A DNA stretch of 64,000 nucleotides. Origin: Quillaja saponaria. Lineage: Eukaryota > Streptophyta > Magnoliopsida > Fabales > Quillajaceae. The stretch's first letter is position 1; each line of letters starts with the position of its first letter. Location of the stretch: contig CM055612.1 of assembly GCA_029379385.1 (NCBI GenBank), positions 11,966,001-12,030,000 on the forward strand, read 5' to 3'. This document shows, piece by piece, positions 47,598 to 61,110 of this stretch. Both the position numbers and the translations under genes were made by a program. The notes beneath the pieces were generated by a model. It did not search any database. It had not been told where the DNA came from and saw only the letters and a program-made list of their open reading frames with translations.

Positions 47598-50500
47598 CAA
47601 TAGAATAAATTAAAAAAAAGAATGAATTTCATAAGCAATTCATTAACACCAATGAGTTCCACTTATCATGAAGTTTCCACAATATAAATCCTTTTCTTAT
47701 ATTTTATTTGTTAAAATGGGAGGATTAAGGGGAGGGTTGGAATTCGAATCGAATAGCTTTGAATAAGGCATTAATTGAACTCCAATACTCGAATTCCAAT
47801 TGAATTTTGAACATTGGAATTTGAATAAAATTTCAAATATTTGAATTCGAATATTCGAATATTTAGAGTATTTTGGAAAAAAAAAAAATCATAAAAAGTA
47901 ATTTTTTATTATAATTCTTTAATAAAAACATATATTATTTCGAATATCAAATCGGATTATGTACTATTCAAATTCAAATTCGAATATTAAGTAAAATTCG
48001 AATTCGAATTCGAATCTAAATTATTTGATTTGAGTGCTACCTCTAATTAAGAGGATAAGATATTTTTTCCTATTTGGGAACCAAGTGAAAAATATAAGGA
48101 ATGATGCAAGAAAAGGTTTGATGTTGAGAGTGCATGTCATTATGGAGGGTAAATTAAAATTTTAGTTAAGATCTAGTCAATCACAATCATACCCTTTTTA
48201 ATAGCAGCATATTTTAGGAGGGATGTAATGAAACTATGAAACGATTGGGGAATTTTATTCCTCTCTAATTTCACTTCTTCTACTTTCTTCCCTTACCAAA
48301 TAAGAGGAGAGAAAGTTAAATTCTTTTCTCCAATTGTCTTTGGTTAATATGTTCCCCAAACAATGGCTTATGTTACATATCCTATAAAGTCTCATGTATT
48401 GCCAAAAAGTTTTATAAAGGTGGACAGAGTAATAGGAAGATTTCCTATTGGGTGCTGCTTGTCCATGGCAGGCATATGTGGGACTTCAATTCCCATCAAT
48501 GGGAAAAAGTAAAGGAGTGAAAGGGAAATGGAGAGTGAGAAGGAAACACCAACAAGGTGTTACAAGAATGTCCCTAGATCCATACCAAAACTCACCACCG
48601 AATCCCCGGTATTTTTTTCTCTGTCTGATATTGGAATTGGTTACATTCTTCGCTATTTTCCCCGCGCATTCAAGTACCATGGTTGTAGACACACGGTGCT
48701 TGCTTTCTTTCTTTGTTTCTTTCTCAACAGTTTCTTCATTTGTTTTGAAATATTTGCATTAATTTGATGTTTTAGTGGTTTTTTCATGAGGTGGTTGTTG
48801 TAAAATAAGTTGTGTAATTACTTTCCTATCCCAATGCAAAATCAATACAGAAAAGTTGTTAAAGTGTCCATAATTTTAGTATGAATTAAGTATCTGAAAG
48901 TTTTAGTTTTTTCTGTAATTGTTTCTGTTAAATAAAATTTAGAGTGAAAAGCCAATTTACAAGCATGATCTGGTACTGGCCTACCCATTGGAATGAAAAC
49001 ACTAACTTTTGCTTATCCTGGATTGCAGCTGAATTTAGTATTTTTCTGCATTATTGTTGGTTGCTTGTACAGTTACTCCATGTATGAGTTTTTGAGGTTT
49101 TTTCTTCTCCCTGGACTTGAGCTTCACAATTCTTATGTAGGGTAGTTCCGACATTTGGATTTTCTTAATTTATTACTGTTGTCTATGCTTAAGTTCACAG
49201 ACTATTTACCTACTTTGAACTTTGAATTAGAACTAGTATTACAAAACAGCCATTTAAAGAGAGAAAGGGAGAGGAATAATGACTTACTTGAATCCTTCGG
49301 GTAAGAGTTGGTTTCGTCTTATCCTTTTGCAAGGTGAAAGATTTAATGCTGGTGGAGGAAAGAAGAAGAAAAAGGAGAAAAGGAGAAAAATGAGAGAATG
49401 AAGCAGGGTTTTGTTATCTTCAGGAGGAAGTTGAGAAAATGGATGAACTTGGGAGAGAGCAAATAAAGAACAATCGAGCAGATTAAAGCTGATAAGAGTG
49501 TAAATAGTTGAAGCTAGACCAAGGAGCTTTTGTATACTGGCCTTCATTTTATGCCACCTCCTCTCCCTTTAGAATTATGTGAGATCACGGGTGTAAGGAT
49601 CTACGCTGTTGCTTGTGAACTAAATGACGGAGGAGATTTTGTTCTATATTTGGGAGGAGAAAGGAAAAAAGATCAATGGAACATACACTTGAAGTATCAA
49701 ATCAACTTTTCAAGTTGTTGATTGCAAGTGAGTTAGTAGGGTTGTTGGAAGGGAACAAGAAAAAAAGAAGCATCTTAATTTTTAACAGTTCCCAGTTATG
49801 GCTGCAGAATGCTGACAAGACTTTTTTCTCAGGTGACTGAAAAATTGTGATTGGTTTCAATGCAATGAAGCTCCTTTAGAAATTCTACTTCTTATAGTTC
49901 ATGCTACATGCTTGAAATCACCTGTAAATTTAAGGGTGTAATGTCACTTCTAAGACCTTGTGGCACAACCTACTGATGGCAAGGCTTCTAACGAACTTCT
50001 GCTATTTAATCAACAACCTTTACATCTCACCCGGAAAAAGGGAACAGGTACATAAAAATGTTTAAGCACTTGCAAGGTTCCACTTCCACCCCCATTTTCA
50101 GTTGAAGGAAGGGAGGATGATGGAAGTCATTTGTATAACTTGCTACGTGAATGAGTTACCTCACTTGTTTAGCTCGAAAAGGAAAGAATACCCTGTTTCA
50201 TATTATGTTCCCTATGTTTGGCCTTAAGATATGCTTGATGCTTTGGTGGGTTTTCTTTTGTAAATTCAATAGTTTCTATCTGTTTATCAAACTATATATA
50301 CCAATTATCTTGTATGTTGCTCTACTTAAGTGCATGTTTATTTCATATGCTTATCTCATTGTATGGTATTGAGCTGGAGAACTACTTGAGCTATACCACA
50401 AATTGCACTCTCGTGTAGCTGCCTTCCTACTCATTTAGTCAATTGTTCATAAGGTGGACCAAGTTGCTGCCACAAAGCGTGTGAAGGTAAGTCATTCTAT

Positions 50501-50639
50501 ATGTTTATCTAATAAAGCTTCGAATAAATTATATTAATCTTCTTTAATTAGGTTCAATTATGACTCTAGTGAACTCAGAGATTTAAAGCTTTGTATATTT
50601 GATTTGGTGTATTTAACTTGTGGGATTCTAGACAAAGGT
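47598..50639. other. Largely noncoding; weak coding traces only
   Basis: 47740-48040 is a run of GAATTC-rich DNA, including three to four tandem GAATTC units at 47998-48018. The + open frames near 48448-48767 overlap in two frames and lack recognised domains. 49284-49547 on the - strand is an open frame of 87 codons (MKASIQKLLGLASTIYTLIS, then a Phe-rich tail) with a signal-peptide-like start but no recognised family. 50373-50487 on the + strand reads ELLELYHKLHSRVAAFLLI, a TAG, then SIVHKVDQVAATKRVK up to a good donor GTAAGT. It looks like an exon of a broken gene that I cannot name. Confidence 0.4.
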
Positions 50640-50971
50640 TAAAAGTTGAGTTTTGGAGAAAAATCTCATTGTATTGATTCAAACAATTACAACATATATA
50701 TATATATATATATGCTCCTAGAGGGAAAAACACAAATACCCTATACGAAAATATATAGACCAAAACTTTCCCTCAAGATGGAGTAAATATATCGCTCATG
50801 CTCATCTTGCAAACATCAGGATAAAAATTACAATTACCAAGACCTTTAGTAAAGATATCAGCAAGCTAATTTTCAGATCTTACAAAAAGTATACAAATTA
50901 ATATTGTATCTAACTTTTCTTTAATGAAGTGTTTATCAATCTCAATGTGTTTTGTTATGTTATGTTATATT

Positions 50972-53900
50972 CAATGAACAAAGTTTCGTTTTGAAAGACC
51001 TTTTCGACAAGCCCAAAAATGAAAACGATTCGAGAAATAGTATTGAAACAGCATGAAAACGTTAATTTTTTAGGAAACACATGGAAACATATAATAAAAG
51101 ACATATTATAGTAATTGTAAGTATCTAACATGAATAATTTAGTACATAGAGTATTAATAAATACATATCAAAGTAAAAATCATAACACAAACATAGTAAT
51201 TCAAGAAAAATATTAAATTACAATCACATCCAACCAGTTGTGGAGTGTTTAGCAGGTGCATATCCAGAATATTGAAATTGTCTAAGAAAAAAATTGATAG
51301 TATTGTTCAACATAGCTACAATATTGATCATAACTCATGTGATGACAAAAATATGTCTCATATTTCCTCACATATTTATGAAAATCTTTAATATTGTATT
51401 CAAAATTCTGAGTTTCTATAGCAAAATGACCAAAGTGAAAAGATGATGATTGTGTATCATATCCAGAAGATGCATCATAGCCATAATTAGAGGATAATGA
51501 ACTATAATTGAAGTTAGAAGCATCATATCTAGATGGTTGGGACCCATATCCATGGCTAGAACTATAAGTTGAAGAGTCATCTCTATGCATGTTAGTTCCA
51601 TCCAAATGAAATGAAGAAAAGTTTGAAGTCAAACTTTCAGCATCCACCATCACTGTATCTCCATCATTTTGCATTTGACTTTCATTTTTATTTTTTTCCT
51701 TCGAACCATAATGCTTTTCATTTTCACGTAATGGTTGATACCCATGATCAGTATTTTGAGTACAATGATTAAATCGTTGCTCTTTAGTAAAAAATATTAC
51801 ACTTGAACTTCTACCTCTGTTGTATTGTTCTCCATATCTTTCATTATTATCCTCCATCTCCACTAGAACCACTATTATCACTACTACTTTTATCATCATC
51901 ATTTTCTTTTTTTTCTTCTTCTTCTTCTTCTTTTTCAGGATCAACAAATATATACTTGGAACAATGTTGAGATCCTCTCATTAAATTTTCAAACTCTTCA
52001 TCATTAGCTATTTGGGTTCTTCTTGTTTGCATTCCTATACCATGTGCTTGTGATTGATCTCGTATGTCTGACCAACGATTGACAACAGTGGCTAAATAAG
52101 CATTTGGCCTAGTTGGTTGGCCATGACCATCAAATTCATCCAATAATATATCTCCGGGATCATCTAACCATTCAGAAAGATCTTCGTTATCTTCAAACAC
52201 TAGTGGTTAAATCTATTGCTTTGAAATCAACATTTTCCCTACTTTTCTTTTTCATAATATGCTTCAATTTCAACCTCATGTTGAATTGTGCATAAACAAG
52301 TTTCTCTAGTTTTTCATAATTAAGTCGGTTACTTACTTTTGTGTGAATAAGAGCAAATGTACTCCAATTTCTTTCACACCTACTAGATGAACTTGTCTGT
52401 GACAATACTTTTAATTCAATCTTTCTCAAATTTGGAGCATCCGTTCCATACAAAAATCACCATTTAGCTGTGAATAATATATTACTATTATACCATTAAC
52501 TAAAAATTGTATTAATGAAATAAAGTTATTAAATAAGATCAAGTTACCTGGATTCGTTTTTTCTCTTCCTTTAATAGCTAGTCGACTTGAAAATCTATGC
52601 ATGGTCTCTCGAAATTTTTTAACCTATGAACAAATAAATTGTTAATTCTCAATAGCAACAAGTATAGATAAAATTTAATACTATTGAACATTTCTTATTA
52701 CCTCTGCTAGTGCATGAGAAGCTATTGTACTGCTTGGTTCGATTCTATTAACCACATTTTTAAGTGCATTTATCAACTCTGGTTGATCCCCAATATTTTC
52801 ACTATATTGGTATACGGGATTCAAGTAATATACTATTTTGTTTTAAAAAAATGAAGATATAACACAAGTTAGAGGTATGTTTAGAATATTAAGTCATAAG
52901 CAAAATCGTACATAACTAGAATATATATTCATTACTTACCTGCTATATGAATACGAGATATTATCTGCTTCGGACAACGTTCATCAATGACATCAATATA
53001 CTTTTTACAATAATTTGGGGCAATTTTTTGTATTTGTTCTTTTGCTTTTATCATTGTTGCATATACATAAAGCATAATTGCTAATTTCTCCCCATCAATC
53101 ATTCTCAGTGCTTTTACAATTGGAGCATATATGCTAACAATTTTTTTAGCTTTTCCTAGCACTTAGAATCCATAAGAGTTTAGCGAGCTTTCTTCCCAAT
53201 TGGATCCTTACTAGATGCACTCATTGCCCATTCATCTGAAGTCATAATTATTTGTAAACCATTCTTATGTTGTAGAAGACTTTCAAGAGCAATATAATTT
53301 GTAGCAATCTGTTTGAGCTGGCCGTATCAATTCAGCTGTGCAATGTTGTCTCATCAAATAAAGAACTTTTCTATGATTGTAAATGAAATTTGTAGACTTC
53401 TTTGCTTGCTCTAGAATAGGTGAAACACTTTTGAATTTCACAAAGTCGTGTAATACCAAATCAAGAGAATGTACAGCACACAATGTCCAATATAAATGTG
53501 GTCTTCTATCCATTAATAACTTTGCAGCCCTTTTGTATGAATATTGATTATCTGTGATGATTTGAACTACATATTTTTTACCAATCTCTTGAACAACCTC
53601 ATCAATCAACTGGAAAAAATAATTAGCATCCTTGTCAATCCCCGTTGTATTTATTGATTTGTGAAAAACTGTCTTTCCATCACAATAAATCGAAAAATTT
53701 GTTATTAACAAATGGGTTATAGATGTCCATCCATCACATATTAGAATCACTTCATAAACCTTCCAATTTCTTTTTAAATTTATCAATATATTCTTTCAAT
53801 TCCTCTATCTCATCCTCTAAAATAGGACCACCGATTTTATAAGGAGTAGGCTCTTCAACTCCAACCCTTGCACGTGCAATTTCATAATCATAAATAGATA

Positions 53901-55904
53901 ATTTGACCCTTGTGCTTTGTTAGGAGCAATATTTTGATAAATAAAGAGTTTTCCAATAGCATGCTTTGCTGACTTTGCCCACTTTTTTGGATTTCACATG
54001 TTTTTCAATTTTTGTTGGTAAACATCTTGTTGCATATATATATACTTGGATCTATCTCTTTTCTGTTTGGGTTTTTTTCTCTCCTATTAAACTTTCCAAA
54101 ACCTTCTTTCACACTCTGAGTGCGAATTAAATTTCGAGTTCGTGTAGGCTCTATCCTTGTATGTGGAACTTGCCTATATCCTTGTTCTGTCATATATATA
54201 TCATGTATTGATAAATTCATTGCATATTAAAGATTTTGTCTTTCCTGTATGCTCATCTCATCATCTGTGTCATCAATATTTTTTTCTCTAATCCTTGCTC
54301 TTCTCCTTGTCCCGTTCATTAAATTTTCTCTCATCTCACCTCTAATTTCTTTCATTTTTCATTCTTTTGTTTCTTCTCTCTCAAGTGCAGTCTCACTTGT
54401 TTAGAAATTTTCACATGACATTTCTCACACTTTGCCATATTTGGATAACCTTCAGCTAAATGTTGTTTGTCTTGAGCAATACCTCCTCTCTTAATTTGCT
54501 TTTCACAAAAATTACAAATTACTTGCTGATGATTATCACCTATTCTTTGAAAATACAACCATCCAATATCATCAGCCTTTTTTTTTTTTGGATCGTAGCT
54601 CTTCAATAACCAGTTGTTTACCTTTTGAGGAAGAAGTCATCTTATATTTTTAACTGTAAAAATATAAGCATGTAACCTAATTAAATTATAATAGGAGAAA
54701 ATTTAAATAAATTAAATTGATAGGAAAAAAAGATAATAATTAAAATTAAATCAAAAAAATAATAATTGAAATTATATAAATTACAATAGTTGTAAATTTA
54801 AATAAATTAAATTAATGGAAAAAAAATAATTAAAAAAAATGTATTTTCTAATTAAGTCATATTCACTGATGTTATAGGATAATGAACTTAAGAATTATTT
54901 TATAAATAATTCATATCTATTAATGTTCTAAGTTAATGAACATATATAAATAATTTATATCTATTATTTATTTTATTATTTTAAAAATTAAACTAACTTT
55001 AAAATAAAAATCTCACTGCTTATGCTATATATAAATAAATACTAATAATTAAAAATTTAAATAAATTATATAATAAAAAAATAAATAATAATTAAAATTT
55101 AAAAAATCTAATTAATTTATATTTACTAATGTTACAGGTTAATGACATAAAAATTATTTTCTAACTTATTCATATTTACTAATATTCTAAGTTAATAAAC
55201 TTATATAAATAAATATCTATTAATTTTTTTTCACTATTTCAACAATTAAACTAATACAATAAAAAGCGAATTTATTGTCAAAACAAGAGAAAGAAAAAAA
55301 AAGGTACAAAAATTTATTAACAAACTATATTAAAATATAATTATTATATTATATTATATAGAAACAATAACATAAATTTTAAGCCTAACCTAGCCCAATA
55401 TGTTATTTACAAAAACAGAAAAAAATAATAAAATAAACAGTTAAACGCACGTTACCCTTCTTTTTGCCTCTTCTCTCCAGTGATACTTTCTTTGCAGCTG
55501 GAACTCTGCAACTCTCTCTTCTTCAACTTCGTCTCCAACAGTCCAACTTTGCTATTTTACACTCGATTGATTCTAGCTCCTGCAAGAGAATCAAAGGCCT
55601 CACTTACTCCTGCGAACTTGCTCTTCAAAGACAGATAAGTATTTCTCTTTCTTCAATTATCTACTGTCTTTTTTTTTTTTTTTTTACAAAATTATCTGCT
55701 TTTACCTTTTCTTTTTCTTCCCCTTTTCGTACCTATAGAGCTGCAATTTTGGTACGATCTGTTTCGGTTGGAAACGGTGGAATTGGCTCCATTTTCACCG
55801 AAATTACAAGTTTTCGTTTCTGTATATGTGATTCATTTCCATGCGTGTGGAAACCGAATGTATTCGCCCGAAATGGGCGAATCGACACGAATTTTTGTTC
55901 CTTG
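50972..55904 (-). mobile_element. hAT transposon, 4.9 kb, inserted in the copia RNase H region
   Basis: The left end CAATGAACAAAGTTTCG and the right end (CAAGGAACAAAAATTCG read inward) form 17-bp terminal inverted repeats with three mismatches. The flanking 8-mers GTTATATT (50964-50971) and ATTGTACT (55905-55912) match at five of eight positions, and every difference is a transition, as expected of an aged 8-bp hAT target duplication. The copia RNase H reading stops on one side and resumes on the other. Inside is a decayed transposase gene on the - strand. Confidence 0.85.
51282..54640 (-). pseudogene. Decayed hAT (BED / DUF659) transposase
   Basis: The start at 54640 reads MTSSSKGKQLVIEEL. 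A BED-type zinc finger follows (CNFCEKQI, then the His and MAKCEKCHVK, 54600-54360). The DUF659 core lies at 53786-53283 (CDGWTSITHLLITNFSIYCD, then TDNQYSYKRAA, then CAVHSLDLVLHDF). The hAT C-terminal dimerisation region is at about 52453-52260 (CERNWSTFALIHTKVSNRL). A long low-complexity tail follows to 51282. It has an acidic block with about seven Glu in a row, then a Tyr/Ser/Gly-rich part (YGYDASSGYDTQSSS). The segments are split by introns, stops or frameshifts (for example the codons after ELRSKKK), so no intact product can be read. Confidence 0.75.
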
Positions 55905-58900
55905 ATTGTACTGGATTGTGAGCTATGTTAATAGAAGCAGTGTTGTCACAGTACAACATAAGAGGTCTCTTCTAAGCTAGCCTAAGATCTTGCATTAGCT
56001 TCTTTAGCCATAACAATTCACAAGTTCTATATGTCATTGCTCTATATTTTGCTTCTGCACTTGATCTAGCAATTATAGTCTGTTTCTTACTTTCTCCATG
56101 AAACTAGATTTTCACCAACAAATGTGCAATATCCCGAGGTAGATTTACTATCATCGAGTGACTTAGCACAGTCTGTATCAGTATATGCTTAAATCTTTAA
56201 GCTTCCATGATTCTCAAACAAAAGTCCTTTTTTCAAGGACAGATTTCAAGTATCTAAGAATACGATGAACTGAATCTAAGTGAGTGGAATGCGGATCGTG
56301 CATAAATTAACTCACCATACTGATAGCATAAGCAATGTCTGGCCGGGTGTGAGACAGATAAATCTACTTCCCAACCAATCTCTGGTAACTCTCCCTATCA
56401 ACGCGTTCTCTATCATCATTCTGCAACTTGAGATTAGCTTCTATAGGTGTCAGCAGGCCTGCGTCCAAGCATACCAATCTTCTCTAAAAGGTCAAGAACA
56501 TATTTTCTTTGGGATGAGAAAATACCCTTTTCAGATTTAGCTACTTCAATTTCTAGAAAGTACCGGAGTGTTCCCAAGTCTTTTATCTCAAACTTTCTAA
56601 CAAAGTGATTTTTTAATCTGGACATTTCTATAGGATTATCTCTTGTCACAACTATATCATCAACGTAAACAATGAGAATAATGATTTTTCTATTGTAATG
56701 TTTAATAAATATAGTGTGATCAGCATTACTCTGTTGATACTTAAAAGATAGCATTGCACTGCTAAATCTATCGAACCATACTCTAGGAGACTGTTTGAGA
56801 CCATACAGGTCTCAATTTGCATACCTTTGCTTCAATATTTTGATAAGAGAACCTTGGAGGAATCTCCATATGAACTTTCTCTGTAAGATCTCCATGCAAG
56901 AATACACTCTTCACATCCAGTTGTTGCAAATCCCAACCAAGATTCATTATACAAGAAATAAGAACTCTGATAGAATTCATCTTAGTAACTGGAGCAAAAG
57001 TTTCTTGATAATCCACCTCATAAGTTTGAGTGAATCCTTTTGCAACAAGCCTCGCTTTGTATCTCTCAATTATCCTATCAACTTTCATCTTAATGGTGAA
57101 GACCTATTTATAATCAATTGTCCAATTTCTTGGAGGAAGACTAGTAAGTTCTCAAGTATCATTTTTGGAAATTGCTTTCATTTCCTCAACTATAGCATCA
57201 TTCCATTTAGGTTCAACAAGTGCTTCCTTCCAATCCTGTAGAATAGATACAGAGGACAAAAAAGACAAGAAAGCTCTATAGGATGGAGACAATAATTATA
57301 TGGGACATAATTAGAGATGGGATGATGAGTACATGTCCTGACTCATTTTCTAGTTGTAACAGGGAGATTAATATTATCAATAATAGGAGTATTACAAGGT
57401 AAATTTGAAGGAGTAGGATCTGAATACTTACAATTCAAAGGAGCTTGTGCTGGCTATGGAATTAAGTTAAGGATTGATTCTTGGCTAGGTAAAACATTTT
57501 CGATAGTTGTAACTTTATGTTTTTTTGTGACTGTGTGTAAGCAAATCATCAATTGCCAGTCTTATAAGACCCTTACTGCCATTAAGAGTTTCATCCTTTT
57601 TACCATCATTCCCTTTCTCAACCTGCAGTACACTTTCCTTATTTACAATCTCTTCATTTTCCTTCTCCATGTTACCTTCCTCCACAAATGATATTCTCTG
57701 CCCCTGTCTTCCATAAGTTAACTCCAAAGATGATATCCACTCTCCTTGACCTCGATGAGTCAACTTTTCTTCACAATTGCTCTCCCCTTGAAGAGATGGT
57801 AAAGAGAAATATACATCAAATTCCTAAAAAGTGACATCCATACTGACATAAGTCTTTCTAGTAGGTGGGTGGTAGCATTTGTATCCTTTTTGAGTTGCAA
57901 AGTACCCAATGAAGATACATTTTAAAGCTCGCAGATCAAGTTTGCTAATATCCTTTCTATGCTCATGCATAAAGCTGACACACCTGAACACTTTAGGAGG
58001 AATAATGAATGAACAATTACCATGAAGAAGATCCACAAAAATCTTAAAATCGAGAGCTTGTAATGGCATCCGATTGATAAGATAAGCTGTTGAGAGAACT
58101 GCATGCCCCCAATAAATTTTTGGAACATTTATAGTGAACATCAACGATTTTGCTATCTTTAATAGATGTTGATTTTTTCGTTTCGCAACACCATTTTGAG
58201 CAGGAGTATTAACACAACTAGTTTGATGAATTATACCATAATCACAAAGATAAGTTTTGGAAAGATATATCAATATACTCAGTACCATTACTACTTTTCA
58301 AAACTTTTACTTTAGCATCAAATTGAGTAGAAATCATCTTGTGAAACATCTGAAAACATTGAAACACTTCATTCTTTGCACGCATAAGATACACCCATGT
58401 AGCTCGACTATAACAATCAATGAAAGTAACAAACCACTTATAACCAGATAATGAGAAAACCCGACTAGGGCCCTATACATCAGAAGGCTTCTTAATGTTC
58501 ATTGGAGGATAAGAGGAGCGTGTATGTTTCGCAAAATCACAAGTATCACAAGTCAAATTGCTTAGAGTACATTGCTGAGTAACTTAGGAAACATTTTTCT
58601 CAAAACCAAAAAGGATGGATGTCCTAAGCGATGATGCAACTGAACCAACTCTTGCTGAGAAGAAGTTATAGAACTACTTTGAAGAGCTTGACCATAAATA
58701 TTAGCGTTAAACAAGATCCTTGGACCATATTCTAACAAATACAACCCATCCTGCTCTTTACCATAGCCAATTATTTTTCCCGTTCCCAGTGATTTAGGGT
58801 TTTAGTAATTTTTTTTCTTTTAGTTAGACACTTGTATTTTCTCTAAGAATAAAATAGTAAATTGCAATCTCTTTAGTGAGGACATTTGTTAAATTAAGCT

Positions 58901-58991
58901 TGACCTCGATACATTTTGTGTTCTTTCTTTTGCTTGTTTTCGTTTTTCAATTTTAGATTTCATTCTATTCTCGTTTCTATTTTAACACTTT

Positions 58992-59945
58992 CAGAAAATT
59001 GCACCACTTATACTACAAGATTACCATAATTAGAAAGACATGTTCCTAGTTTAGATCAGTCCAATAGGGAATAAGAGTCTTCATACATTGAACCTTATCT
59101 AGATCCTTGGGATGATTCTTGGCAATGCAGTGAATAGTTGAAGGCATGAAACAGCACATGGAGGCCCTCCACTTATTTGTTGCAGTAGAAGCCAATGATA
59201 CTTGGGAAGATCTAAATTATGATGCTTGGGAAGTAAATGCTTGTGCAAAAAAAAATCTGAGATACATGGGAACTCTACATGTGTTGAGTTGAGACTTCTT
59301 TGGATTCTGAGAGGCACTATGCAGAAGCTCCTGTCCATGAGAGTGTGACAGAACTGTCAGATAATGGAGGGGTGCACCTCCACTTAGGTAACAACTGCAT
59401 CTCATCATCAGTTGTCTCGGAAGATAGGACTACAGAGAATATAAATAGGAATGTTGCTTGGTTTCATGGGTTGCATTAGATGATGTTTTCATTTCTAAGA
59501 AGGATCTGCTTTTAGACATCAACACATCTAATCTTCAATTAATTATTGCGGAGGTAATTTACAGCCTTTTTCATTTTTAAGAATTCCAATTTTGGATTTA
59601 ACTAGTATTTTTCCTTCTTTTTTTTTTTTGGTTAGAGTATTTTTCCTTTCACTGTATTCATTTGGTACAATTCTATGCTATAGATTTTACGGTAAGTCAA
59701 GGACTTGAAGTTAAATCAGTTAAAACAGGCTCAGAAAATCAGTTCCTTGCAGCAAGAGCTAGTATGAATTTCCAATTAGAAACTGGTCTATTTTGGCTTT
59801 GCTTTCCATTACTATTGTACATCACTATGCACTTTACTTTAGTAACACGGAACCAATTTTATAATTGTTTTATCCAAACATACTGTAAACAGAAAGAGAT
59901 GGTGTGCAAGTTAATTATTTGGTGATGTGAAGTTGAATCCTATAA
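58992..59945 (+). pseudogene. Partial duplicate of the DCD-Kelch gene
   Basis: The segment matches 6053-6945 and then jumps to 7486-7509 of the gene at 4803-10991. It covers the 3' part of coding exon 3, the following intron, exon 4 and part of the next intron; exon 5 and flanking intron (about 540 bp) are deleted. Introns are kept, so it arose by DNA duplication and not from an mRNA. The exon 3 reading is broken by changes such as GAATAG near 59130 and an altered run near 59245. It lies between two copia fragments and is in the same orientation as the parent gene, 53 kb away. Confidence 0.9.
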
Positions 59946-61110
59946 AAGGTAATTTTAGCAGTAACTCACATCATAAATTTGTGTGTAGCTTTTGCTGTAA
60001 GCTACACTTTCAAGCGATCAATAGAATCATTAGGATTCATAGTATATACCTAACGACAATCAACAATACACTTGCTTGTTGGTAAAGAAACTAGGTCCTA
60101 AGTGCCATTGTTCAGTAAGGCGTCCTCATCAACCATGGGCTTTCGCCATCTTGGATGGACAAGTGCATCACTAGTAGGAACAGAGATAGACGACAAAGAG
60201 GAAACAAATGCATAATATGGTGAAGATAATCGATTATAACTAAGAAAAGAATAAAATTATGAGTGGAACAAATACCTTGATGAACAGCCAGAGGTGGACT
60301 GTCATCAGCCAGCAGGAGAGAGGTCAGAGGCCAGGGATGAAGTTGGAACAAGGAGTGAATCATCAGGTATAGCAATAGAGTTTCCAGGAGGATTAGTCAG
60401 ATGATGACAATGATAAACTTGCAAAGGACGAGCTGTGGAGAGAGATGAGTCAGGAGGTTCAATGTAGGAAATTGGAAGAATGTCAAGGAGAATGTTTGAG
60501 ACAGTAGGTCGGTCAACAGAAGATGATGAGAAAAATGAAGGTTCATCAAAGAAAGTGACATCAGCACAGATGAAGTATCGATGATTTTCTGGAGAATAGC
60601 ACTTAAATCCCTCTTGAATATGAGAATAGTGCAAAAAGACAAATTTAATGGATTTAGCAGGAAACTTATCTTACCCATGTGTTAGATCATGTACAAAACT
60701 AGTACAATAAAAAATATGCAAAGGATAGGAATACAAGGAATGATTTGGAAATAAAATAGCATGTAGAATTTATTATGTAAAATCAAAGACGGCATGCGAT
60801 TAATCAAATAGCAGGCTATAAGGACATCGACACCCAAAAAACGGAGTGGGACATTATTATGAATCAACAAAATATGGGTTGTAAGTGCCTATTTTTACAC
60901 TCAGTAACTCCATTTGGTTGTGAAGTATGAATGCGTGAGGATTGATGGATTATTACCTTGTGATGTCATAAAATTTTGAAAAGAATGAGAAAAATATCTA
61001 TGAGCATTATCATTTTGAAAAATGCTAATAGAAACACCAAATTGAGTTTTAATTTTAGCATAAAATTATTGAAAAATAGAAAATAACTCTGAACAAGTTT
61101 TATAAATACG
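59946..61110 (-). mobile_element. Second Ty1/copia fragment (integrase to early RT)
   Basis: On the - strand it reads integrase residues (QFGVSISIFQNDNAHRYFSH near 61040, LIACYLINRMPS near 60840), the linker (HYSHIQEGFKCYSPENHRYF, then CADVTFF near 60600) and the start of reverse transcriptase (WRKPMVDEDALLNNGT near 60120). It stops in the early RT at the DCD-Kelch duplicate. It differs in sequence from the copia element at 50640-58850. Stops are frequent, so it is inactive. Confidence 0.8.

Larger units (their letters stand above)
50640..58850 (-). mobile_element. Ty1/copia remnant, interrupted by a hAT transposon
   Basis: Read 5'->3' on the - strand it contains GAG-pre-integrase (HHRLGHPSF near 58650), integrase (QTSCVNTPAQNGVAKRKN, 58288-57824), reverse transcriptase (RYKARLVAKGFTQTYEVDY near 57050, catalytic YVDDI near 56670) and RNase H. 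RNase H is split: one part at about 56430-55905 (LYCDNTA) and the rest at 50971-50790 after the hAT insertion. A purine tract (CTTGAGGGAAAG) lies near 50775 and a probable 3' LTR begins there. Gag and the 5' LTR are missing beyond about 58800. Stops and shifts make it inactive. Confidence 0.85.

Noticed and set aside
55936..55947. CAGTGTTGTCAC as a hAT terminal repeat
   Set aside because: It reads as the copia RNase H coding LYCDNTA on the - strand; the true hAT end with a matching inverted partner is at 55904.
56280..57241. + strand open frames over the copia RT/integrase region
   Set aside because: Antisense shadows; the - strand carries the recognisable RT and integrase motifs.
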